From Thioclava sp. GXIMD4216 (GTDB taxonomy: Bacteria; Pseudomonadota; Alphaproteobacteria; Rhodobacterales; Rhodobacteraceae): DNA of 64,000 bases. Of this stretch, positions 25,868 to 34,755 are shown piece by piece. How positions within the stretch are numbered: position 1 is the stretch's first letter; every line of letters starts with the position of its first letter. The position numbers and the translations under genes are program-made. The DNA lies in the NCBI RefSeq assembly GCF_037949285.1, contig NZ_CP149926.1:1-64000 (forward strand). Direction: 5' to 3'. The notes under the pieces were generated by a model that saw nothing but the letters and a program-made list of their open reading frames with translations, had not been told where the DNA came from and searched no databases.

Positions 25868-26110
25868 ATGACTGCGCGTTCCACCATGCCGTCTTGTAAA
25901 AATTCGGATCAGACCACATCGGTCCTACAAAAGCTCCGGCTGTTTCGCAAAAGCGAAAACGGCGCAGTATCGACCGAATGGATCGTGCTCACCGCCGTTG
26001 TTGCCGCCCTCGCACTCGCCGTGACTAAGGTCATTGGCGCAGGTGCCCTATCCGCCTCCACAAAAATCGCAGACTATCTCGAATCCGTCGAGATTCAGGA
26101 CGATTTTTAA
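25868..26110 (+). CDS. Flp-type pilin 2
   Basis: 80 residues with the same architecture as the first pilin but a longer leader (about 32 residues, ending SENG) and a different tail. The predicted mature start AVSTEWIVLTAVVAALALA has Glu at +5 and Trp at +6. The C-terminus is short and acidic (YLESVEIQDDF). The ATG at 25868 is chosen over a longer frame; GAGGA lies 12 bases upstream, so initiation may be weak. It could be a minor pilin. Sequence outside the hydrophobic core is unlike pilin 1, so it is not a recent duplicate. Confidence 0.85.
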   Translation: MTARSTMPSCKNSDQTTSVLQKLRLFRKSENGAVSTEWIVLTAVVAALALAVTKVIGAGALSASTKIADYLESVEIQDDF

Positions 26111-26160
26111 CCCGAAACTAGGGTTTCACGCCGCAAAGTACTCTCAGAAAGGGAAACACG

Positions 26161-27024
26161 ATGCGTCTCATCTTTGGACTGGTCTTTATTCTGGGCGTCG
26201 CACTGGCCGGCATGGCCGTGTATATGACCCAAGGCAAGATTGCCGAATTTCAGGCCCAGCGTGATTACCTGCTGAAGGAGCGGCAGTCCATGACGCAGAT
26301 GGCCAATATGGTCGTGGTGAAACATGCCCTGAAATATGGGGAACGTTTCACGCAGGCCGATCTCGAGGTCATCAAGGTCCAGCAGGGCAAGCTGCCCGAA
26401 GGCGCGTTCTCGGCCATTAGCGCGGCTCAGGGAGACGAGGCCACAAAAGCAGCCTTCCTTGACGGAGAAACCCGCCCCCGCGCGGCCCTACGGTCGTACG
26501 AGGCCAACGAGCCCTTGCTTGCATCAAAGATCACCAAACCCGGCATCGATGCCGGCATTACGGCCCGACTGGCGGCAGATATGCGGGCTTTCACCATCGG
26601 AGTGAACGCCGCATCCGGCGTGTCCGGTTTCCTGCGCCCGGGCGACCACGTGGATGTCTACTGGTATGGTCGCATCAACAATCGTGATGTGACCAAGCTG
26701 ATCCAGACCAATCTCAAGCTGATCGCGGTCGATCAGAACGCCGATGCCGATCGCGTCGCCGAGGCCGTGATTGCACGCACTGTCACCGCAGAGGTCAGCC
26801 CCGAACAGGTGGCGGCCCTGACCCTTGCGCAAAGCACGGGACAGATCATGCTGGCACTGGTGGGAAATACGCTTGATACCAGCGCAATGGGCCCGATCGA
26901 GATTGATCGCGACCAGCTTCTTGGCACCCCCGAAGTTGCCGCAGCCCCTGCCCCCAAAGTCTGCACGATCAAAACCCGCAAAGGTTCCGAAGTGATCGAA
27001 ACTCCGATCCCCTGCACCAATTAA
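26161..27024 (+). CDS. cpaB: Flp pilus assembly protein CpaB (RcpC)
   Basis: 287 residues. An N-terminal membrane anchor (about 3-24) is followed by a SAF domain (about 45-110, VVVKHALKYGERFTQADLE) and the conserved CpaB core, with AFTIGVNAASGVSGFLRPGDHVDVYW as key part. CpaB sits in the periplasm and works with the secretin in exporting Flp fibres. AAAGGGAAA precedes the ATG. A 195-base gap with a small hairpin (27084-27099) separates it from the secretin gene, wider than other gaps in the cluster. Confidence 0.93.
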   Translation: MRLIFGLVFILGVALAGMAVYMTQGKIAEFQAQRDYLLKERQSMTQMANMVVVKHALKYGERFTQADLEVIKVQQGKLPEGAFSAISAAQGDEATKAAFLDGETRPRAALRSYEANEPLLASKITKPGIDAGITARLAADMRAFTIGVNAASGVSGFLRPGDHVDVYWYGRINNRDVTKLIQTNLKLIAVDQNADADRVAEAVIARTVTAEVSPEQVAALTLAQSTGQIMLALVGNTLDTSAMGPIEIDRDQLLGTPEVAAAPAPKVCTIKTRKGSEVIETPIPCTN

Positions 27025-27219
27025 GCCACCCCCAACCCGGCAACAGATGGACGGTAAAACCTGCATGTGACCTCAACGGCACAAACCGCAAGGGCGGTTA
27101 TAAGCAAATTATTGCCAAATGTCCCTGTTTCGGTCATGCTCCTTTGAACGCAGTTAATGATCGCCAAGCGGACGCCAGAGCCGTAAGATTTACGATGTGA
27201 TCGGAGAGGCAGGATCACA

Positions 27220-28575
27220 ATGACCCTAAAGACTTTCTTCACGGCAGGGCTTTTGGCTTTGTCTTGCGGCCTCGGCGTGGTTTGCGCCGCCAATGCCGAA
27301 ACATTGCGCGTTATGTCCGGTGCTTCATCCGCACCGCTGGCCGTGCCGATGAACCGTGCTGTGGTGGTGGAGAGCGACCAGCCTTTCACCGAATTATCCA
27401 TCGCCAATCCCGGTATTGCCGATATCACCACGCTGTCCGACCGCACGATCTATGTACTGGGCAAGCTTCCCGGGCGCACGACAATGACCATTCTGGGCGC
27501 GGATGGTAAACTCATCTCGAATGTCGAGGTGCAGGTCACACCGGATATCGCCGAGTTCAAGGAGCGGCTGAAACAGATCCTGCCCGGCGAGAATATCGAA
27601 GTCCGCACGGCCAATGATGGTATCGTGCTCTCGGGCACCGTCTCTTCGACCGGCAAGCTGGATCGGGCGCTGGATCTGGCCAACCGCTATGCACCCGACC
27701 GCGTGTCAAACCTGATGACCGTAGGCGGCACCCAGCAGGTGATGCTGCAGGTCCGCTTTGCCGAAATGCAGCGTTCGGTGGCAAAAAACCTGAATGCTTC
27801 CATTGGCTTGGGCCTAACCCGTGGCAATGCCAGCACCTCTTTGACCAATGCGACCAATAGTGGTGAAGGCGGGCAGTTCGGGCTCAGCCTGACCCGTGGC
27901 ACCTTCGAAATGAACGTGCTGCTTGAGGCGCTGGAATCCAAGGGCGTCGTGCGCACATTGGCCGAACCGAACCTGACCGCCTTGTCCGGACAGGAAGCGC
28001 ATTTCCTTGCCGGTGGCGAATACCCGATTCCGGTGGTCGACGATGATGGCATCGCTATCGAATACAAGCCCTTCGGCGTCGAGCTGACCTTTATTCCCCG
28101 CGTCATCGATGACGGTGTCATCAATCTGGAAATGAAGGCTGCGGTATCGGCCATCGATACCAGCGTGACGATGGAATCGGGCGGCTTCTCGGTGAATGCC
28201 TTCAAGCGGCGCGAAACCTCTACGACAGTCGAGATGCGGGACGGAGAAAGCTTCTCTATCGCGGGTATTTTGCAAGATGATTTCAACGGGTTGAACGATC
28301 AGGTGCCGTGGCTGGGCGACGTGCCGGTTCTGGGCGCGCTGTTCCGTTCAAGCGAATACGAGCGCAAGCAATCCGAACTGGTGATCATCGTCACCCCGCA
28401 TCTTGTCACGCCGACCAAAGGCATGGCCTATGCCCTGCCGACGGATCGGGTGAAGCTCCCCTCGGAATCGGATATGTTCCTCTTTGGCAAGACCACGGGG
28501 CGTCCGGTCAGCGGGGCTGCCGCCGAAGTCGCCAAGCAGGATTATTCCGGCTCTTACGGTTATATGATGGAATAA
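27220..28575 (+). CDS. cpaC: Tad pilus secretin CpaC (RcpA)
   Basis: Outer-membrane secretin ring through which the Flp pilus passes. 451 residues: a signal peptide (about 1-25, ending ANAE), an N-terminal pilus-assembly domain with VVVESDQPFTELSIANP, a BON-like repeat (about 105-165), and the secretin domain from about 175 (QQVMLQVRFAEMQRSVAKNLN) through VRTLAEPNLTALSGQEAHFLAGGEYPIPV to VIIVTPHLV. AGGCAGGA precedes the ATG. The OmpA-like lipoprotein gene starts three bases after the stop. Confidence 0.95.
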   Translation: MTLKTFFTAGLLALSCGLGVVCAANAETLRVMSGASSAPLAVPMNRAVVVESDQPFTELSIANPGIADITTLSDRTIYVLGKLPGRTTMTILGADGKLISNVEVQVTPDIAEFKERLKQILPGENIEVRTANDGIVLSGTVSSTGKLDRALDLANRYAPDRVSNLMTVGGTQQVMLQVRFAEMQRSVAKNLNASIGLGLTRGNASTSLTNATNSGEGGQFGLSLTRGTFEMNVLLEALESKGVVRTLAEPNLTALSGQEAHFLAGGEYPIPVVDDDGIAIEYKPFGVELTFIPRVIDDGVINLEMKAAVSAIDTSVTMESGGFSVNAFKRRETSTTVEMRDGESFSIAGILQDDFNGLNDQVPWLGDVPVLGALFRSSEYERKQSELVIIVTPHLVTPTKGMAYALPTDRVKLPSESDMFLFGKTTGRPVSGAAAEVAKQDYSGSYGYMME

Positions 28576-28578
28576 CAG

Positions 28579-29226
28579 ATGCACGGTTCGGCTTTCACAC
28601 TTACGCTTTGCGCAGCGGCGCTGACCCTTGCGGGATGCAGCCAGGAGATCGGCAACTCTCTGGGAAGTACCGGTTACGGGTCCGCCACGGCGCACAACCT
28701 TCAGGTTATGACCAATCCTCAGGATTTTGCGGTCAACCTGAACAGCAAGTTCAATGCCAGCGTCCCCACCACGATCAACTTCGCCTTCAATTCGGCCGTG
28801 CTGACACCGGAAGCCCGTGCGATTCTGGCCCAGCAGGCCAAGTTTATCCGCCAGTTCCCCGAGGTGCGCTTCCGTGTCTATGGTCACACCGACCTTGTCG
28901 GATCGAACGCCTATAACAAGGCACTTGGTCTGCGACGCGCGAAAGCTGCGGTCAACTACCTGACATCGCAAGGGATTTCCAGATCAAGACTGGAAGCCAT
29001 CGTAAGCTATGGCAAAACACAGCCGCTGGTTCTGACCAATGCCCCGAACGAACAGAACCGCCGCACCGTCACCGAAGTCTCGGGCTTTGTGGAAAGCAAT
29101 CCGATGGTGATGAACGGGAAATACGCGCAGATCGTTTTCCGTGATTACGTGACAAGCGCGCAGCCCCCCACACAACTTACGGGCGGTGAGTCTACATCGG
29201 TCGGAACGGTCACCGGCGCGAAATAA
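28579..29226 (+). CDS. OmpA-family lipoprotein of the Tad locus
   Basis: 215 residues. A lipoprotein signal ends at LTLAGC (Cys about 15). The C-terminal half is an OmpA/Pal-like peptidoglycan-binding domain: FNSAVLTPEARAILAQQA, VYGHTDLVGSNAYNKALGLRRA and SYGKTQPL, with a final NEQNRRTVTEV. It lies between the secretin and cpaE genes, where many Tad loci encode the lipoprotein CpaD/RcpB. It probably anchors the secretin to the cell wall or helps it fold. In Rhodobacterales this OmpA type is a usual occupant of the slot. Confidence 0.88.
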   Translation: MHGSAFTLTLCAAALTLAGCSQEIGNSLGSTGYGSATAHNLQVMTNPQDFAVNLNSKFNASVPTTINFAFNSAVLTPEARAILAQQAKFIRQFPEVRFRVYGHTDLVGSNAYNKALGLRRAKAAVNYLTSQGISRSRLEAIVSYGKTQPLVLTNAPNEQNRRTVTEVSGFVESNPMVMNGKYAQIVFRDYVTSAQPPTQLTGGESTSVGTVTGAK

Positions 29227-29444
29227 GAAGCATAGTTACGAATGTCTTGCAGCAGGTGGTCCGTGGAAACAAGGGCCGCCTGTTATCATGATCGTCGCCT
29301 ATATCCCCACAATTGAAACAGTCTGGCCGCAATCTTGCCAAGATTCGGCATGATCTTGAGCCAAAGCGAGGCCCCTGCGACCGAGTCGCGGCGGGTCACC
29401 CTATGGTCACTCCGAGGACCGAAAACGGAAGGGACGTCAGGCAG

Positions 29445-30713
29445 ATGAGTGCAGCACCTATACTAAGCCCGGAGCCGGCGCCGCTGGTGGCCTGCACCGT
29501 GTCGCGTGATGTGTCGAACTTCAATCTGCTGATCGAGGATATGGAAGCCGAACTTGGCGAAAGCTGGGGCGATCTCGGCTTTGATGACACGCTTTTGTTT
29601 CTCAACCAGCCCGATGCCGAAACGCTGGAATTTCTGGCGATTGCCGTGGACGAGGATGACGAGATCAATCTTGACCGCATCACGCGCATCATCACGACCG
29701 CCAAGGAAAAAGGGCTGCGGATCATTCTGATCGCCGAAGAGCTTTCGCCGATCGCGCTGCACCAACTGCTGCGTCTGGGGGCGGATGATTTCGTCCCCTA
29801 TCCCCTGCCCGAAGGCGCGCTGCACGAGGCCATCCACCGGCTGGGCCATGCCCAGGATACCGTCGAGGATTTCGCCCCCGCCCAGCCACGCAAAACCAGT
29901 CAGGATCGCAACGGCGCGGTGTTGGCCGTTCATGGCATGGCAGGCGGCGTAGGCGCATCGACCTTTGCCGTCAATCTGGCATGGGAGCTGGCCTGCAATC
30001 CCGGCGCAAGCGGCAAGAAACGCACCGCGCTCCCCGAAGCGCCGCGTGTCTGCGTGATCGATCTGGATCTGCAATACGGCACGATTTCCACCTATCTGGA
30101 CCTGCCGCGCCGCGAGATCATTTTCGACACGCTCAGCAACACCGCGCAGATGGATGCCGAGCTGTTCCATCAGGCGCTTCAGGTTTATCAGGACAAGCTG
30201 CATGTGTTCACGGCCCCTGCGGACATGCTGCCGCTGGATCTGCCGAGCACCGAGGACATCTCGCGGCTGATCAAGATGGCACAGAGCCAGTTCGACTTCG
30301 TGATCATCGACATGCCGTCAACCGTCGTGCAATGGACCGAAACGGTGCTGTCGGCCTCCGATCTGTATTTCGCCATGCTGGAACTGGATATGCGCTCGGC
30401 CCAGAACCTGCTGCGGATGATCCGTGCGCTTCAGGCCGAGGATCTGCCGGTCGAGAAGCTGCGCTACGTGTTGAACCGCGCACCGAAATTCACCGATCTG
30501 GCCGGCAAGTCGCGCGTCAAACGTCTGGCCGAAAGCCTTGATATCACGATCGAGCTGCACTTGCCTGATGGGGGCCGCGCCATCACGCAGGCCAATGATC
30601 ACGGCCAGCCCCTTGCCGAAACGGCCGCCAAAGCGCCGTTACGGCGCGAATATCAGAAGCTGGCGCGCAGCGTCTACGACCGTAACCACGCTGCGAAGGC
30701 TGCACAGGGCTGA
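29445..30713 (+). CDS. cpaE: Tad pilus ATPase/localisation protein CpaE (TadZ)
   Basis: 422 residues from the ATG at 29445, which has GGAAGGG upstream; earlier in-frame starts lack one. The N-terminal part (about 20-130) resembles a degenerate response-regulator receiver (LIAEELSPIALHQLLRLGADDFVPYPL). A ParA/MinD-type ATPase follows, with the deviant Walker A HGMAGGVGASTFAVNLA and DLDLQYGTISTYLDLPRR. CpaE/TadZ proteins place the Tad machine at a cell pole. The N-terminal domain lacks a clear phospho-acceptor setting, as is usual for TadZ. Confidence 0.92.
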   Translation: MSAAPILSPEPAPLVACTVSRDVSNFNLLIEDMEAELGESWGDLGFDDTLLFLNQPDAETLEFLAIAVDEDDEINLDRITRIITTAKEKGLRIILIAEELSPIALHQLLRLGADDFVPYPLPEGALHEAIHRLGHAQDTVEDFAPAQPRKTSQDRNGAVLAVHGMAGGVGASTFAVNLAWELACNPGASGKKRTALPEAPRVCVIDLDLQYGTISTYLDLPRREIIFDTLSNTAQMDAELFHQALQVYQDKLHVFTAPADMLPLDLPSTEDISRLIKMAQSQFDFVIIDMPSTVVQWTETVLSASDLYFAMLELDMRSAQNLLRMIRALQAEDLPVEKLRYVLNRAPKFTDLAGKSRVKRLAESLDITIELHLPDGGRAITQANDHGQPLAETAAKAPLRREYQKLARSVYDRNHAAKAAQG

Positions 30714-30740
30714 TCCCGGACGGGATCGGAAAGGACAGAT

Positions 30741-32180
30741 ATGTTCTCGCGTTACAAAAAGCCAACCGCCCAGCCTGCCCCGCCCCCCGCCGCTGCGGTC
30801 GACAAGGCCCCGACGGTCGAACCCGTGGTGGAGAAAGCCCCGCTGGTCACCCGCCGCATAGCGCCCGCAGCGCCCGCGCAGGCAGAGCCGCAGGACAAGG
30901 ACCGCCGTCGTCGCCAGAAGCTGGGCGAACTGAAAACCGAAATCCATACCCGCCTGCTCGAAGACCTCAATCTGGCGGCGCTGGAAACGGCGCGCGAATC
31001 CGATCTGCGCTCGGAAATTTCCGCGATCGGGTCCGAAGTCCTGCAAGATGCCGGTATCGCCCTGACCGCAAGCGAGCGCACGACACTGATCGGCGAGCTT
31101 TATGACGAGGTGATGGGGCTTGGACCTCTCGAACCGCTACTCAAAGACGAGACGGTGTCCGATATTCTGGTCAATGGCCCGCAACAGGTTTTTGTGGAAC
31201 GCGGAGGCAAGCTGGAGCTGACCGACACCGTTTTCAAGGACGAACGCCACCTGATGCGGATCATCGACAAGATCGTGTCGGCCGTGGGGCGCCGTGTCGA
31301 TGAATCCAACCCCTATGTCGATGCGCGTCTGGCCGATGGGTCGCGCTTCAACGCGATGGTGCCGCCGATTGCGGTGGATGGCTCGCTGGTTTCCATCCGG
31401 AAATTCAAGAAAGACAAGCTGGGCATTGACGATCTGGTCGGGTTCGGCGCCTTTACCGAGGAGATGGCCGCCTATCTGCAGGCCGCCGTCTCGACACGGC
31501 TGAACGTCATCGTCTCGGGCGGGACCGGCTCGGGCAAGACCACCACGCTCAATGCGCTGTCGTCTTTCATCGACAATTCCGAGCGTATCCTGACCATCGA
31601 GGATACCGCCGAACTCCAGCTGCAACAGACCCATGTGGGCCGGATGGAAAGCCGCCCGCCCAATGTCGAAGGGCGTGGGGCGGTGACGCCGCGCGACTGT
31701 CTGAAGAACGCGCTCCGGATGCGCCCCGACCGGATCATCGTGGGCGAGACCCGCGGCGAGGAGGTCATCGACATGCTGCAGGCGATGAACACCGGCCATG
31801 ACGGGTCCATGACCACGATCCACGCGAACTCGGCCCGCGATGCGATGTCGCGGCTGGAGAACATGATCGCGATGGCAGGGATCGAGATGCCGATCAAGGC
31901 GATGCGCGCCCAGATCGCCTCGGCTGTGAACCTTGTGGTGCAGGCCTCGCGTCTGCAGGACGGCTCGCGCCGGATGACCTCGATCTCGGAGATCACCGGC
32001 ATGGAGGGCGATGTGATCTCGATGCAGGAACTGTTCCGCTACGAGCGCCTCGGCCTGACACCGGAGGGCAAGATCATCGGGCGGTTCACCGCAACGGGCG
32101 TGCGGTCGCATTTCTCCGACCGGTTCCGCCAATGGGGCTATGACCTGCCTGCCTCGATCTATGAACCCGTGGAGGGCTGA
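30741..32180 (+). CDS. cpaF: Tad pilus assembly ATPase CpaF (TadA)
   Basis: Hexameric secretion ATPase that powers Flp assembly at the inner membrane. 479 residues. A Pro/Ala-rich N-terminus (about 1-50) precedes the conserved N-domain and the T2SSE/VirB11 core. Walker A is SGGTGSGKTTTLNAL (about 256-270), followed by ILTIEDTAELQL and the Walker B region RIIVGETRGEEVIDMLQAMNTGHDGSMTTIHANS. AAAGGA precedes the ATG. tadB begins two bases after the stop codon. Confidence 0.96.
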   Translation: MFSRYKKPTAQPAPPPAAAVDKAPTVEPVVEKAPLVTRRIAPAAPAQAEPQDKDRRRRQKLGELKTEIHTRLLEDLNLAALETARESDLRSEISAIGSEVLQDAGIALTASERTTLIGELYDEVMGLGPLEPLLKDETVSDILVNGPQQVFVERGGKLELTDTVFKDERHLMRIIDKIVSAVGRRVDESNPYVDARLADGSRFNAMVPPIAVDGSLVSIRKFKKDKLGIDDLVGFGAFTEEMAAYLQAAVSTRLNVIVSGGTGSGKTTTLNALSSFIDNSERILTIEDTAELQLQQTHVGRMESRPPNVEGRGAVTPRDCLKNALRMRPDRIIVGETRGEEVIDMLQAMNTGHDGSMTTIHANSARDAMSRLENMIAMAGIEMPIKAMRAQIASAVNLVVQASRLQDGSRRMTSISEITGMEGDVISMQELFRYERLGLTPEGKIIGRFTATGVRSHFSDRFRQWGYDLPASIYEPVEG

Positions 32181-32182
32181 GC

Positions 32183-33151
32183 ATGGGCGCGATTTCCACC
32201 GTTGCCATCTATGCGGTGATCTTCATCGCGGTGCTCTTGCTGGTCGAGGGCATCTATCTGCTGGTCTTCGGCAAGTCGATCTCGCTGTCGCGGCGCGTCA
32301 ACCGCCGCATCGATATGCTGGAAAAGGGCGGTCGCCGCGAAGAAGTGCTGGAACAGCTGCGCAAAGAGGTGACGCAGCACGAGAAGGGGCGCAACATCCC
32401 CTTCTATTCGCTGCTGGCCGACAAGGCGCAAAAGGCCAATATCGCCTTCAGCCCGCAGGCGCTGATGGGGGTCATGGCGGCCATGAGCCTTGTGGTCTTT
32501 GCGGGCCTCTCGGTCGGGCTGACGGTGGACCTGCCTACACGTCTGCTGCTTTCGGTGGCGATGGGGTGCGGTGCGGTGTTCCTGTGGGTCTCTGGCAAGG
32601 CGAAGAAACGCATGGCTCTGGCCGAAGAACAACTTTCGGATGCCATCGAACTGATGGTGCGCAGCCTGCGGGTGGGGCATCCGCTTTCCTCGGCCATCCA
32701 AGCCGTGGCCAAAGAAATCCCCGACCCGCTGGGCACCGAATTCGGGATGATCGCGGACGAGGCCGCCTATGGCCGCCCCGTGGCCGATGCCCTGCGCGAT
32801 CTGGCCCAGCGGCTGGACATGCAGGATCTGCGCTTCCTCGCCGTGGCGGTATCGATCCAGCAGCAATCGGGCGGCAACCTTGCCGAGGTGCTCGACGGGC
32901 TGTCCAAAGTGATCCGCGCAAGGTTCCGTCTGTTCCGTCGCGTGAAAGCCATTACCGCCGAGCCGAAATGGTCGGGCATGTTCCTCTCGGGCTTTCCGCT
33001 GGTGGTGCTGGCGGGCATCCTGATCGTCTCGCCCACCTATTACGACAAGGTCAAGGATTCCGATATGTTCCTGCCTCTGGCCATTGCCGTCTTCGTCCTG
33101 CTGGGCATGAATGTACTGTTCATGCGCATCATGACCAATATCAAAGTCTAA
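32183..33151 (+). CDS. tadB: Tad pilus inner-membrane platform protein TadB
   Basis: 322 residues of the T2SSF family. One membrane span lies at the N-terminus (about 7-28), a pair near 95-140 and two at the C-terminus (about 265-320), around the cytoplasmic T2SSF domain with ELMVRSLRVGHPLSSAIQAVAKE and QSGGNLAEVLDGLSKVIRAR. TadB and TadC form the platform on which CpaF acts. It is separated by two bases from cpaF and 24 from tadC, consistent with one transcript. Confidence 0.93.
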   Translation: MGAISTVAIYAVIFIAVLLLVEGIYLLVFGKSISLSRRVNRRIDMLEKGGRREEVLEQLRKEVTQHEKGRNIPFYSLLADKAQKANIAFSPQALMGVMAAMSLVVFAGLSVGLTVDLPTRLLLSVAMGCGAVFLWVSGKAKKRMALAEEQLSDAIELMVRSLRVGHPLSSAIQAVAKEIPDPLGTEFGMIADEAAYGRPVADALRDLAQRLDMQDLRFLAVAVSIQQQSGGNLAEVLDGLSKVIRARFRLFRRVKAITAEPKWSGMFLSGFPLVVLAGILIVSPTYYDKVKDSDMFLPLAIAVFVLLGMNVLFMRIMTNIKV

Positions 33152-33175
33152 GCCCCGCTTTTCAAAGAGACCCCC

Positions 33176-34156
33176 ATGAGCGCGCTCTCCCAATTCCTGA
33201 CCCAATCCCTTGGCCCGCTAGGACCGATGATCGCGCTTCTGGTGCTGGCGGGCGGGCTGATCCTTGCCACCCTGCCCTTTCTGCTCAAACGGCGCAGCGA
33301 TCCGCTGGACAAGATCGCCCAACAGCGGCGCAATTCGCAGCCGGTAACGGCCACAAGAAGCCCCGCAAAACTGCGCGAAGGCAGCGGCAATGACGCGCTG
33401 GAACGGTTTGCCGGTTTTCTGGAACCGCAAAACGAAAAGGAAATGTCGGCCGCCAAGAAATGGTTGCAAAGCGCGGGCTATCGCGGCCCGAATGCCGTGC
33501 GCAGCTTCCACGCAACCCAAGCCTCGGCGGCGATTGGCGGGCTTGCGCTGGGGGCGCTGATCACGGTCTATCTCACCCTCACCAATACCGACCCGCTGGA
33601 ACCTGCGGCGATGATCGGCCTGATCATGGGACCGGGCGTTGTGGGATATTTTGGTCCGAAACAATGGGTCAACAGCCGTGTCGCAGCCCGCACCGCCGAA
33701 TTGCAGAACGGCTTTCCCGATGCGCTGGACATGCTGCTGGTCTGTGTCGAGGCCGGACAGTCGCTCAATCAGGGCATCATCCGCGTGGCCCGCGAACTGG
33801 CCACCTCCTGCCCCGCCATTTCCGAGGAATTCGGTCTGATCGCCTACGAGATCAAGGCGGGCAAGGACAAAGCCACCGTGATGCGCAATTTCGGGGAACG
33901 CTCGGGCGTGAGCGACATCCAGAGCTTCGCCACCGTCATGATCCAGTCGCAGACATTCGGCACCTCTATCGCCGAAGCCCTGCGCATCTATGCCGCCGAT
34001 ATGCGCGACAAACGGATCATGCGCGCCGAGGAAGCGGCCAACAAGATCCCGACAAAAATGACCTTGGGCACAATGGCGTTCACCGTGCCGCCGCTTCTCA
34101 TCATCCTTGTTGGGCCTTCGGTCTATGATATGATAAACAGCTTCAGCAACTTCTGA
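33176..34156 (+). CDS. tadC: Tad pilus inner-membrane platform protein TadC
   Basis: 326 residues, second T2SSF-type platform protein. An N-terminal span (about 17-38), two spans in the region 110-165 and a C-terminal one (about 300-322) surround the T2SSF domain, with DALDMLLVCVEAGQSLNQGIIRVA and FGTSIAEALRIYAADMRDKRIMRAEEAA. The latter stretch, ending in an AEEAANKIPTKM helix, is very typical of TadC. The tadD gene follows after 14 bases. Confidence 0.93.
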   Translation: MSALSQFLTQSLGPLGPMIALLVLAGGLILATLPFLLKRRSDPLDKIAQQRRNSQPVTATRSPAKLREGSGNDALERFAGFLEPQNEKEMSAAKKWLQSAGYRGPNAVRSFHATQASAAIGGLALGALITVYLTLTNTDPLEPAAMIGLIMGPGVVGYFGPKQWVNSRVAARTAELQNGFPDALDMLLVCVEAGQSLNQGIIRVARELATSCPAISEEFGLIAYEIKAGKDKATVMRNFGERSGVSDIQSFATVMIQSQTFGTSIAEALRIYAADMRDKRIMRAEEAANKIPTKMTLGTMAFTVPPLLIILVGPSVYDMINSFSNF

Positions 34157-34170
34157 CGCTCTAGAGCCCG

Positions 34171-34731
34171 ATGCCCGCCACCCGACGCCTGATTGCCCTT
34201 GCCTGTCTGTCTGCCGCGCTCGCGGGCTGCGTGCCGCTGCCCTTCGGCACCTCGCAATCGCCCTATGCACCGGGCTATGCGGATGGCGACGGGGTGGACG
34301 GGCTGATCGTCGGGCATCGCCTGATGGCAGCGGGCGAATATGATCTGGCGCTCAAGGCCTATTACCGCGCGATGGCCGAACACGGGGCCACAGTGGACAC
34401 GCTGTCGGCCATCGGTTCGGCCAATCTCAAACTCGGGCGCTTGGGACAGGCGGAACAGATCCTGCGCCGTGCCACCGAAAAAGACGCGAAATTCGTGCCC
34501 GCCTGGAACAATCTGGGCGTCGTGCTGATGGAAGAGGGCAAGGTCGCCGAGGCCGCGCGGACCTTCCGCATCGCCTATGGTCTTGATAATGGCGAATCTG
34601 ACGCGATCCGAGAAAACCTTATGCGCGCGCTCGCAAAAATCGACAAACCGGTATATGATTCTCCGCAAGAACAGACATTCAAGCTGGTGCGGCGCGGGCA
34701 TGGTGAATACCTGCTGCTGACCAAGCATTGA
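34171..34731 (+). CDS. tadD: TPR lipoprotein TadD
   Basis: 186 residues. The lipobox LAGC (Cys about 20) after a short signal peptide makes it a lipoprotein. Three tetratricopeptide-type helices pairs follow (about 50-150), including VPAWNNLGVVLMEEGKVAEAARTFRIAY. TadD proteins are pilotins or scaffolds for the secretin in Tad systems. It lies between tadC and a second TPR lipoprotein gene. Confidence 0.88.
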   Translation: MPATRRLIALACLSAALAGCVPLPFGTSQSPYAPGYADGDGVDGLIVGHRLMAAGEYDLALKAYYRAMAEHGATVDTLSAIGSANLKLGRLGQAEQILRRATEKDAKFVPAWNNLGVVLMEEGKVAEAARTFRIAYGLDNGESDAIRENLMRALAKIDKPVYDSPQEQTFKLVRRGHGEYLLLTKH

Positions 34732-34755
34732 GGCCGAGCGAGAGGACGCAACACC

